NCBI RefSeq assembly: GCF_050908995.1
Contig: NC_135123.1
Location: 11,656,001-11,720,000 of the forward strand
Length of the DNA: 64,000 nt
From: Andrena cerasifolii
Taxonomy: Eukaryota > Arthropoda > Insecta > Hymenoptera > Andrenidae
Reading direction: 5' to 3'
Shown here one piece after another: positions 1 through 11,300 of this stretch. The position numbers were made by a program, and so were the translations under genes. The notes beneath the pieces are model-generated. The model did no database searches. It was not told the origin of the DNA and saw nothing but the letters and a program-made list of their open reading frames with translations. Positions within the stretch are counted from its first letter, which is position 1. The number at the start of each line of letters is the position of its first letter.

Positions 1-1060
1 TTCGTTCTCCCATTTGTCGATCCCTCTTCAAGACACCGTCGAGGAGCAGAGATTTTATTCGAACCACCCCTCGCGACCATCCAAATTTCTTTGATTAATT
101 GATTTGCAATACCTTCTCTGCAGATAGTAATTTCGGGTTAAGCTTCTGTGCCCCCCCTTTCGGTAGAGAGTGGTTTATTAAACGCCAGTGATTTTCAATC
201 AACGTATGATACAAACTTTTATTTAAACCATGAAGAATTCATTTTACGTTATCAAGTATTAAATTTTTTCAATAGAGCGCGAGGATTTCGTTGGAAATAA
301 CACAGGTTTCGTTGGTTTTCAATGGAAACCTATTAAATCCTGCGAAAAAATAAATGTTTCCATAGTGATAATATTCGGCGAATTGCAAAAAAAAAGTTGT
401 AAAACGAAATGGAAAAAAATAATTTGCTGAGAAAAAAAAAATTGAAATATTGCCACGGCCGCGAACGGTTTGAACTTACGGAATGGTGAATGTAAGTACA
501 TAGTATAAGTTTGTAGATGCACGGCGAAACGCATTCTTTAATTCTACCTTTCTCAAAGGCCACAATTTTGTTTCTCGAGTCCGTCTCGCGTGCTGAAAAG
601 GAAATTTTCCAACGGGATTTTCTCCACCGGGTATTGAGCATAAAGTATAATTAATAGGAGAATGCTACTCAATTTACAGCAACGTAGCGGACCATGATGC
701 AACCTCTTCGCTAGAACAGCGTACAATGTATAATAACATGAAGATTTCTCTTTAACGAGAATATGTGCATTCTACTTTTGTGGATTACGGTGGAACGTAT
801 GAAAAGTAGTAGCTGCTCGGAAGTAAAAGGGAAGAGAGTCTCGACGTAAGATACGATAAGAATTAGAATTTTGTGGAAGCTGCTTTCCTAATTATCCCCC
901 TGAAATGGAGAGCCGATATTAAAGTGCAATTAAAATTTGAGTACAGTAAGACACTCAGTTTCAAAGTCAGGCTTTCGCCGAAGGTAGAATTCCATGTTAA
1001 TTAGAATTTTAACTAGACTTTTGTTTACATTTCTTAAAATTACTTTGTGTGCAGAATAAA
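1..1060. other. Noncoding stretch, no gene seen
   Basis: AT-rich DNA with several A/T runs (for example around 387-440). The open frames on the minus strand here are low-complexity (Phe/Ile-rich) readings of those runs, not recognisable proteins. I see no repeat boundary, RNA gene or regulatory site that I can support. Confidence 0.5.
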
Positions 1061-1068
1061 AAGCTACA

Positions 1069-1287
1069 ATCAGTGATTGCACCGATACCGATACTATTGA
1101 TGATATTCAATCAATTCGACACCAAAGTACTCCATAGGAAATATCGATGCGCATCGAAATTTTAGGTACTTGGTATCAATTATCGATACCGATTCTTCTG
1201 CAATCGATACTAAAGCAATACTGTACTGAATTAAAACCGATTTGATACTCTCCGAAGGTATCGATACAGTATCACTCCCATCACTAT
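1069..1287. mobile_element. hAT-like MITE, 219 bp, with perfect 8-bp target duplication
   Basis: The element is flanked by the identical octamer aagctaca at 1061-1068 and 1288-1295. Its ends form short imperfect inverted repeats: the left begins ATCAGTGATTGCACCGATAC, and the right end read on the minus strand begins ATAGTGATGGGAGTGATAC. The interior is rich in repeated CGATAC/TATCGA motifs. An 8-bp duplication with CAGTGAT-type ends is characteristic of the hAT superfamily. There is no transposase, so it is non-autonomous. The 99-codon minus-strand frame covering it is only a reading of the CGATAC-rich interior. The assignment rests on the target duplication; I do not know the family name. 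Confidence 0.72.
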
Positions 1288-1295
1288 AAGCTACA

Positions 1296-3155
1296 GTCAT
1301 CCAGTTGTTGATGAAAGCATTGTATATGCGAGAGGCATTCGATTCCAAATACCAAGAACCAGATTTTTCTACCACACTGACTCTCGCATACAAACTCGTC
1401 CTGTGCCTTCAGGCATCACTATCGGATACTTTCGTGCACTTGTTGCACGAGTGGAAAGCTTCAATTTGTGGGCACCGTGATAGGATAAGTTTTAATGCTT
1501 GGAAAAGTGGCGCGAGTGCGAAAATTAAAGCCGAAAAGCCCGGGGCCAAGGTGTACGGTGGAAAAAAGGAGTAGAAAAATGGCGGATTATTTTTTTCAAT
1601 ACTCCTACTTATGCACATTATGTAACGTCTCCCACTTTCTTGCTAAGGGGGCCAGAGAAGAACACTCGAGGACGTTAAAGTCGCGATTTCCTTCCTTAAT
1701 AAAGTTTAAGAGAGAGAAAGTGAAAAGAAATGATTTTCTAAAGGGGAAAAAAGGCGCGAGAAGGGCAAACTTGCGAAGTAATTAGAGGCAGGTTGAAAGA
1801 GAGGCGAAGTTCGAAACTCCTGCCGCTCATTTGCTCGGTAGCTAAACTGAAAACAGTGGAGGAACACACAGTTATAAAACATTGTAGGCTATGCATCGGG
1901 ATTATGCAACTTGTTAATAAGAGGTCCAAGGTTTTGCTACAATTAAAGATTAAAGTAATCCCCCAGGTTCCCCCAAAATTAATGTGAATTCCAGGCCACG
2001 ATATATTACTTCACGAAATCGCCGTTAAACCTTTTACCAACCCCGCGGTCGTTATTTCGTTTCGTTAAAAGGACGTGTAATTTTTCAAAGTTTTCGATGG
2101 TGTATTGAAAATACTGTCAGCGTCTTAAGGAATTTCTCTACTCAACTTCCTATCGATATGCTCTAGAAAAACTTGAAATATATTAACAATCTTGATGAAA
2201 CGAGATTCAACATCAGTTTTCCGTGTATTTCGCAAATACCCCGCAATGAAGGTGAAAAATATCGAAATCTATCGAGCGGCATGATGAAAGAAAAATCCCC
2301 CGTTAATTAACACACAATCCACGGTCCAATCAAGTTGATTCTACATGGGAACACGCGTCCCTGTTCGACACTGTTCCCACTGCACTTATGAAAACCTATT
2401 CAACGTTCAGCGGGCGATCGATCAAAGTTAATTAATAGCACCAAAACAAACCCAACGTACCGTAGGAGTTCCTCTTCCTTCCTACTTTGTATTTGTTACG
2501 TCAGCGACGCGCAAAGGGAGAAATGAAGATACGGGGTGCAAAGGGAAGAGAGCGAGGGGCAGGCGAAAGGGTTGATTCGCCGTCGATAATGTCGGTACGT
2601 GTAGCGAATAGCGAAACGATTAAAAATACACGCTTGCTCCGATTCGAATGCAGGAAAGGGGCGGCTGTTTGCACGCGTGCGACGCGTTCATTGAATATGC
2701 AGAAAGTGCGTGCGTCGTACCTGCGGAAACAAACGGTTCGTCGGGCTTGCACGCGCCTCGCTGATAGTCTGATACACGAGCTCGCGGAGCTGCGAAAGTC
2801 GCTACCACCGCCTTCGTCTAGTAAGACCCGCAAGACAGAGGTTCGCAAACCCTTCATCGATCAAGACACCTTTCGTACAATGGACTTTTCTTGAGGTAAA
2901 CGAATTGCTTTGTGCGGAGTGTAGGTATAATAGAGGAAGGGGATCACTAGTCTCGAACGGATGGGGTGGTTCACTTGCAACTCTAGGAAGACGATTAGTG
3001 CAGGAGTAAGAAAATTCGTACATGACGGATCGGGGAATCAAAGTGATTGAATTTTCATGAAATGATAGAATAGAAGGGAATGGTTAAGTATCTTCGATGT
3101 GGAAGACAAGGTGCAGAAGAAATTTTAGAGGGTGAGGAGTTTCCAGCACGAGATA
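1296..3155. other. Noncoding stretch, no gene assigned
   Basis: This holds several overlapping open frames on both strands, the longest a 135-codon plus-strand frame at 2487-2894 with a purine-rich start (GAGAAATGAAGAT-like sequence, reading Lys/Arg/Glu-rich). I recognise no domain in any of them, and both strands are open over the same bases, which fits GC-rich noncoding DNA better than a gene. No splice-flanked exon stands out. Confidence 0.4.
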
Positions 3156-3163
3156 GTTTGAAG

Positions 3164-3340
3164 CAGAGATGGGCGAAATTTTTATTTAAATAAAATTTCG
3201 AATAATGAATAAAAGTTAAGAAAAATTACTCGTCATTCGTTCGTTAATGCGAATTAACTTTATTCGACAGATTACAACTTCTTTTTAACTTTTATTCGTT
3301 ATTCGAAATTTTATTTAAACACAAATTTTGCCCGTCTCTA
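3164..3340. mobile_element. hAT-like palindromic MITE, 177 bp
   Basis: A short foldback element. The left end starts CAGAGATGGGCGAAATTT and the right end, read on the minus strand, starts TAGAGACGGGCAAAATTT. The inverted similarity continues inward through ATTTAAATAAAATTTCGAAT and GAATAAAAGTTAA, so each arm is about 60 bp. Flanking octamers are gtttgaag (3156-3163) and gttcgaag (3341-3348), an 8-bp target duplication with one difference. CAGAGATGGGC-type ends plus 8-bp duplications point to the hAT superfamily. It carries no coding capacity, and the decayed duplication suggests moderate age. Confidence 0.8.
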
Positions 3341-3348
3341 GTTCGAAG

Positions 3349-6300
3349 CATTGAACAACTTCGGATAAATGAAGTTGTCAGGGGAAGGTGTATCTTGAAG
3401 TATAGCCAAGGAAAGTTGGAAAATATATTGATATAAAAGAGGGAATTCGTGTAAGAAGTTTCACATGGTAGGTTTCTGATGGAAAATGGGTTAGTTTCAG
3501 CATGCTTGAAGTAACAGAAGAGGCAACAAGCTCCGGAGGGCAGCTAAAGGGATGCAGGAATACTTTTACTTAATCGTTTACGTAAATGCATTTTCAAGTA
3601 CGGTCTCTGTAAATTGGTATCAGTTACATAATAATAGGATTTAATTAACAGGCACGATACACGACGCGAGTGGAAATATTCTGTAAAAATATTCTTTCAC
3701 AATTGCACCGCCCGTAACTCGAATTAAACTCGACAATCTCTCCCGATGTAGTGCCCTCTGCGAACAATTAAAAATACTCGAATAATATGCGAAATTGTCA
3801 AACACCGATTGCGAATTTCTGCTCGCGGGGGGATTGAATTACTTTCGCTTACGTTCGCTCGTGTAGCGTCACTTCAACCCAGCCAGTACAATCGAGTCAT
3901 TTCGGGACGAACAAATGAAATGATTGGAACGAAATCGAGGCGACCCGAATTAACAATGGGCCCTTTACCGGAAGGCAGAAATCGAATCACCGGAGGATCA
4001 TTAAAACTCAGGTAACAGAGTATAAACAGAAATCATTCAAGGGCTGCCATGTATGGGACCAAATACATAAATAGATATAACAGGTTCCCTGGCAATAATC
4101 GAAACGATTTGAAACATTTTTCATTCGCATACTTTGCACGCGCAGGTGTACGAAACAGTATCGAAATCATTCGAACGTTCTTTTAATCCATAAAACCACG
4201 TGAAACACTATATCCTGAACACAGAATATCTAATTTACAATATTTGTCCCATTCTCTTCCAGTTTTCATCGACATGTTTCTCTGTGTCCCGTTTCGCCAG
4301 TAATGAGTGGGATAAAAAATCAATGGAATCGCAGGGAAACGAGAGTGCAAACGCAGGAGCTGCACGTTTACTCTCGCGGTGTATAGGGATTAATGCAAAT
4401 ATAAATACGGAAGGGGGAAAGGGGCAGAGAGCGACAGAGAGAAAAGTAATTCCCGCACACCATTTCGAATTCCGTGTGGGAGCGCAAACACGTTCCGCCC
4501 GCGATTTCTTTTTTTTTTTTTGAAAATAGGAATTCCGCGCGGCAGGCGCGCGCTGTCTTCTCGGACGGCGCAGTTATTCCCATAAAATATTCGCCGACGG
4601 CGAACGTTCGACGCAAGAGATCCTGGGAAGCGTGCCGCCTAGGTAGGGTGTCTTTCGAGGGCCAATATAACAACACACGTAAATTGCATGAAAATCGCAG
4701 ACATCGCGGAATTCGGTATGCGGTCTACAGCCGGAATGCCTCCTTTCGCGGCAGCGAAGCTTAAGAATTTATAGCGTTTCCCGCATTTCAATGGTTCCTG
4801 TTACGACGATGATGATCCTCTTGCAGCTTACACCGCGGGGAATTTAATATCAATTAGCTGCTCCACAGATAAAGTGAAATTGGTCCTCGGACACATCTTC
4901 ACGTGCACTGTCCGCTCTGAGGAACATTTCACTTGTAATTAACATTATTGCCCATTCGTGTTTATGTTCCCAGTTACCGATCGTTTCAATTCCCAGCAGG
5001 ACCCTCCCGCGACAAAGGAGAACGATCTACTTTCAAAAATTAAACCTCGATCTGAATCTGCGATCATCGATCTCCGAGCGGCCGGGATCAAAGAGAGCGC
5101 CGAGTACCTTTCCCTGGTTCATTAGTCGTTTAATTAAGGTGTCCCACCTCGGATGTGTCGAACAAAGGCGGACGGCCGGGCCCGATGGCGGAATTGGAAC
5201 GTGCCCCGACGAAAGGAATAATTAGTCAGAAATATGGCTGTTTGCAAACGACGAAATACTGCTACGTGTACATAAAGTTCAGGCTGCTACGTGTTCGCTA
5301 GTACATTCTAGACACGCGCTATTATCTCCGCCGGAACCGGAAGTCCACTCGGCTGCTCACCCACCTAGTCTTTCCGTCCCGACTCACGTGCTGTCATCCC
5401 TGCAGCCCCCGCTATATCGGCCCACTCTATCTGAATTAATTCACGTTTCTTCTTCGTCCGTTCTTCCACGCGCGGACTCCACTAACCTCGTAACACTTCG
5501 CCGGCCGACATGGTCGCATGAATTTTGCATAATTCCGCGCTGCAAGACGGGAGGCCGCGGCAAAAAGAAATACATACACGCCCGCCGGCGTTATCGTTCG
5601 GGGGAGGGTTGCTCGCTGACCGATGCTGAGCTAGTTCCCCGTTGATACGATCATCTCTTACTAGCCACTGCTAGGCGCTTCCGTTGTTTTCGTGCTAATA
5701 CGACCGGCTGATGTACGATCCGTAATTAGCGAGGGGGCGAGAAGCACGGGGCTGCCTGCTCATTATCATCGAAGATACGCGAATCTTGTAACTGTAGCGG
5801 CGGAGTGGTTAAAGCGGAAGGGTAGCATGTTTCCTCGTGACGTTCTAATTCATCAAACGCCGGTAACTAGATGATCGTTCATAGGTTCGCGTCTTACAAT
5901 TTTTCCTGTCGCCGCGCCCGATAAATTTCTGTTGACGACGCGCACACCTTCGTCCCCGGCCGTGAAAGGATTCGGCCCATTACTTTGTAACGGCGTTAAA
6001 ACAACGGGGAAGACGATCGCCATAGAGGCACCGCTCTATTTTCCCCGGGACGAACGCGGAATAATCGCGTTAGTTTATCTCCCAAGCGCTTTATTCCTTT
6101 TCATTCTGAACGGAGTGGCAATTACTCGACGAGAAATCGCATCTTCGGGCTGGCTTTTTCTGAAAGGGACCAGGAGATTGCTCGTCGTATCGTGTAAATC
6201 TTCCGCTGTCCGGGCGAGACTGCGTGGAGCCTTCCACTTTTAATGGGAATTCTTTCGTTTAACCGGCAAACGATGGCTACCCGATGAAACGGAAAGTTAA

Positions 6301-7440
6301 TCAGCGCCTGTGAATGAATCATTTTAATGATCCGAGTGGTGACTCGAATGCCGAACGGAATTGGTGAGATTTCGGGGACGGTTCGCGCGAAAGGAGGATT
6401 AATTGTTTTCTTCCACTTGTCGTTCGGTAAACGTTGCATTTAGAGAAGTATACAGACATTCAGTTTCACTGAAAAATAAGGACACGGGAGAGAGTCTCTT
6501 CTACTTCTGCTAACCAGAATTGCTAAGGGTAAGCAAAGTTTAATGTCGACAGTTCGGTAAAGACGCGTCAGGTACGCAAGTTAAGATATCGATCGCGTAA
6601 AATTAGTTGAGAAGAAAATTCTGTTAAAAGGAGGGAGAATTGACGCAATCGTCGTTGACACTGCGATGTTTATTTAATATTATAGAAGTGAAAGGAGCTT
6701 CTTTTTTTTTTTACTTTTTACAGAGAAGGAATATTACATTTCCAGAAAATTTTGAAGTCTCTATCCACGAAAATTGATATCGTGCGCGTACAACGTTGGA
6801 AAGAATGCGAAAGACCGTGATACTGTAACTGCTTGTGCTCGAGAGATAAATCATTATACGGTGAAAGCCACATAAAATTTATTACCCTTAATATATCATA
6901 CATCTCCCTTAAAAGAGGATTCGATTCCAGGTTCTTAGCTTAATCTTCCCTGCGCCAGGTCTTTCAGCGTAAATTCCTACAATCACCCTACTTGTTCCTA
7001 ATCGATTTTTCATGAACCGAGCGTCACAAAATTAGCGAAGCGTGATATTTGGCTTTTCACGAAAATTAAACTTTGAGGTGGACAAATGGTGGTTGGATAC
7101 AGAGTGGGAGGATACGAAACTTCCTTTCAGTGTAAAAGGAACAATATCCTAGATGAAAATATGAAGCAATAAAGAAACCATATATCAGAAACATCCTTTA
7201 TTGATGTTCAATTAATATACCCAAGCTGCGGAACCACCGAGTGGCTACTCTAATCTACCTGTGGAAACATTGTCTACGCAAAAGATGCTAAATATCCTAT
7301 TGGTTGAAGATGGTAGAGAAAACGGAAAGGGAAACTCTTTCCAAGAAACCGATCGGACGGCGCGACGCCGTCTGTTTCTTGTCGTCCAGATAGCTTTCGA
7401 CTCGGCCCAACGGTCCCTATTTTATGGAGACAGTTCTAAA
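3349..7440. other. Noncoding stretch, no gene seen
   Basis: Mixed-composition DNA with many short frames on both strands, none recognisable. A T-run of 11 lies at about 4509-4520 and another at about 6702-6711. The GC-richer part (about 5150-5660) has CpG-rich segments but no identifiable exon. I see no repeat boundaries I can support. Confidence 0.45.
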
Positions 7441-7559
7441 TAATCGGGCCCCAAGCGTTAGGCCCGGACAGGCGAACCAAGTGCCAGCCGCGTGCGGTGT
7501 GACGAAGCTTGAAGTTCGCTAATAAACTGTTCACGCTCAACAAACATAAACGCAGGAAT

Positions 7560-7702
7560 AAACCGAGATATCGACTTTTGCATTCGATTCTGCGACAAAA
7601 CTCCAGTACACCTACGATAGAATATGTTTGTAAGTGTACTGTACTGCACATACTTGTTGTAATGGGTTTGTCCCGTAAAATAAATATATTATTATTATTA
7701 TT
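7560..7702 (+). mobile_element. Probable LINE 3' end with (ATT)n tail
   Basis: A short segment ends in AATAAATATATT followed by ATT repeats (7688-7702), directly after a TTGTAATGGGTTTGTCCCG motif. That layout, an AATAAA-like signal running into a trinucleotide tail, is the same as at the two better-supported LINE ends in this window (45.8 and 58.2 kb). No reverse-transcriptase residues are visible here, so only the 3' untranslated end can be present. The left limit is a guess; I found no target duplication. Confidence 0.4.
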
Positions 7703-8311
7703 AAGTGTCTCAACGGACCACCCTTACTTCCAAGTGGCTAATGGGCCCAGAGATCGAGGAAGCACGACCTCGTGGAATTTCGCAAGTGAAACACCTACGT
7801 GTACAATGATTTCGAGAAGCTTCCCTTTGTTATTCATCGCTGGCATAACGAACAAGCAAAATCAGGCCGAAATCGTTGCCGCGCGGTGGGCATCAAGCCA
7901 TCAGGGCTTGCCGCGGCTCGTTTCAAGGATACCGTTGCCATCGACGAAACGATTCCTCCATTCGGGGCGTAATACAAGCCGGAGGAGGTCTGGCTGCGGG
8001 GCTTCTTGCTGGGGATGCACGTTTTTCGGTGATCGGTCACGTGCCGAGACCCTGCTGATACATAGACCGTGTCGAGGAGTCGACACATGTGCTGCACACG
8101 ACGCCAGGCGTACCAAGCAGTGCGCGGCCTTCCCTATTTCCGCAGGCAACACGTTTCAATGCGGTTTGCATACGGGAACGGTCTCGATTTCCATCGCAAA
8201 GATGGACCCCGTGCCGCCAAGTGGTTTAATAATGAGGCCAAGCAATTCGATGGAATTCCGTTGAAAACCGGCGGCAATGCATTTTACGATCCTTCGATCA
8301 CTTTTCGCTGA
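7703..8311. other. GC-rich block with several simultaneously open frames
   Basis: A 251-codon plus-strand frame runs 7509-8264, crossing the LINE-like tail, and three shorter frames (plus 7876-8058, plus 8069-8311, minus 7901-8152) overlap it. Segments such as VIQAGGGLAAGLLAGDARF (plus) look protein-like but I could not match them to a family. Because one frame crosses an unrelated repeat tail, the long frame as a whole cannot be one gene. It may be a decayed coding insertion, an exon in one of the frames, or GC-driven absence of stops. Function unknown. Confidence 0.25.
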
Positions 8312-11300
8312 CGTAGACAGCTCTTCTCGCGCGGAAAGCCCGACGTCGTGAATATACTTCCCGTTAGGAACCTGACTGCAGACGGATTTACGATTGGGAA
8401 ACGGAAAGATAGAACGCGAGCCCCTCCATCTTTGAAGACTCAGCCAACGATAACATCTGTTGGGAATATCTCGAGGAATTAGTTGATAAGTTATGGATGG
8501 TGGGTACATACGTATCGCCTCTACCCCATAGTTGCGAGCGGCTTCTACCGTTTAGCGTCTAACGTATTGTGCCGGAATCTGTTGAATTGGAATTTAAGGG
8601 AACAAGATTAATCACCTTCTATCAGCTTGAAAATATCCTGCGAGCAACTACAAGTTTCATTAGTTTTACGCCAGTGACAGCTTCAATTTCAAGCCAAACA
8701 AATATTGAATATTGCTGGAACGCGCTGCCGAGGAACGATTCGTGTGGAAGTAGGTCAATTTGTATAGCTCATACGTAGACCCAATTTATGGGAGTATTTT
8801 ATTTTGTTAAACATCAGTGATGCCTATTTCGTAATTTCACTTTCCAATGGCTCTCTACGTTCCTACCCCAACAACACCGCTAAATCGATACCTTTCTTTG
8901 CATGATTCAATGGAGGCTTTGCCACTTTTCCAGATCGACTAAACATTAATGACGCTTCGCCGCAGGTTAAGTGTTGATTTACATTTTCGTGATTATCAGT
9001 TTAAATACTCGTGCGGTGTATTTAAATCTTATAAAATGTTCATTGGCGTTTGTAGCTATGGAGCCGGTACGACAGCCTGCCCGACTGGATTTCAATCTCG
9101 CCATCCAGACAGCAAGTAATTTTTTATACTCAGCAGCCTTTGCATCAGGTAGTAAATTTAGCTCAAATGAAGTATTCAGGATGAATGCAGCAAGTCCATT
9201 GAAATGAGTAGACAAAATTATTCAACCCTTCGTCGGTGGTCTCTATAATCGTCCATGAAGTTGCCTGTCAGTCTTTCATCGGTTCAACGACATTAAAATG
9301 GACTTACAGGTACAAAGGATCTTCAAGAAGATTAAGAGGATTCAGTATGAATACCAGCGATATACATTTCTGTCTGAACAGAGACGGATAGAAATGAGAT
9401 AAATAGATTCAACAAGAACAGAAAGAAATCGTGTCGCCATTAATCATTATCAATCAAAATTACACTTCATCGAAAGGCAGACACCTTCATTTTACAGCAA
9501 CTGATCGCTGTTAAGTCTGAAGATAATGTTCGACGCGCTTGCTTTATGAGAGACGCGTAACAATCTTAATCCCTTCTTCAGGGCTGCTCGAACCTTTGCA
9601 TACTGCAACATGGAACAACGCCAGACACATCTATCAATTTTGCAGGAGGTTCGAGGGATCTCTGCGGACCTCCACGGAAAACTATCTTCTTCCAGGCGTA
9701 GCATAAATTTCCCGATAAGGGCGAAACGTTCACTTCGTGATTCTATATAAGGAGACGGTACGTTCGATGTAAATGTACTTCAGCATCGAGAGATCCGGGC
9801 GAGGTTTGATCAAATAATTTCAACGACGATTTCGCGTGCAGGCTTCGATCGGCGGTCGCGCATTTTCGAGTTTCCGTGTCCACCGACAGTATCTCCCTCG
9901 CGCTCCGCTCGAATGCATCGGCACAGAACGTTGTCAGAAGCGGGACGACCAAGGGTCGCGCTCTTTTTCCCAGGGTTTCTGCCTCTAAATCCGTCCGCTG
10001 CGGTCCTCGCTAATTATTCTCTGCATTATCACGTGCATTTTACCCTCTGGTGAATAATTCATGGACGGCTTCTCGATACAAGGCAGCTAAAGCTCCTTGA
10101 ATTGTATCCATCCCCGTTTCATGTCGAGCAATTCGACGATGAATTATGTAAATAGACGAGCAGGGGACATAAACTACTTCGGCGGTTCCTTTCCCGAAGA
10201 TGGATGAATAAATGATTCGGGAATAAATCCCTGGCGGACCCTTACTGACTGAAACCCCTGGTTTCGTCCGTAGAAATTAACGAAATCTTTTCAAACGTTT
10301 GGTACAGAAACTATTGCGGTGTGCGAGAACGCACGAGCGCCTGATGGCGTGATTCGTTTGGAAGGTTCCGGAAGGATTTGCCCTTCCGTTGAACGGGTGG
10401 TGAGGACGGGGACGTCGTCAGGCGGTTGGCGACAGGAGGCATTCTACGCTGACTGCGCGACCGAACGCCGCGTGTGAGTAGTCATTGTCGCGTCGTAACC
10501 AAAACGCAATTCCGTTGTGACGTTCGTGAATAAACGGTTCGTTAAGTTTATTGTCAGACACCTGTTTCTACGTTATTTACTTTCCCACATTCCAATCGCT
10601 TCCCTATCAACGACTCAGATGGAATACTCGATGCGCCACTAGCAAATGTTGGCTGAATATCTCTAGTATGGAAATAAATGGAGCACCCTCCTCGAGGCAA
10701 GCTCAGCTGCTAGTGAAACTCTACACTGTGAACTGGAAAAATAAATCTATTATAAAAATACGCCAGCAAATAGAATACCTCGGCTGCCACAGCCGATCGG
10801 ATACGACATTTCGTAAGAACGAAATGTGGGTAACTGAGCCGGCTCCATCAGCGGATATTCGTGAAAAAATCAACGGTCGCGCTGTCCCCAAAACATCCCC
10901 ATTCGCGTCAGCCGCTATCCCCGGGAATTGAATGATTGAATGCATCAGGTTCTAACAAATGCACACACTAGCGAAGCAACGCACCGGTGCGCGCAGCCGG
11001 CCGCGTGCAATCGAGCCTGCCTTCTGAACAGCAAATTAACCGTGCATCCCCGTGACATAGGAAGTTTCGATAGTAGCCAGTGGATAGGCGGCTCCTTTTG
11101 TGCAAAGCGAACGGTTAAACGCGTCTTCCAATAGCAGTTGTTCGAACGGCGATGCGCTAAATGTACACACATAGCCCTGGGCTATGCGGATGATCAGTGA
11201 ATGCAGCGTTGCGTCGAAAGCAGTTGCATAATCCTTAGCCGTGACAGATCATGCGTGCGGCTACGTATATCGACTGTGTTTCCACTGTGCTGACCCTTCC

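Noticed and set aside
11170..11186. 17-base hairpin (8-bp arms) as a possible terminator or microRNA
   Set aside because: Too short for a microRNA precursor, and bacterial-type terminators are not relevant here. Such hairpins are expected by chance in 64 kb.
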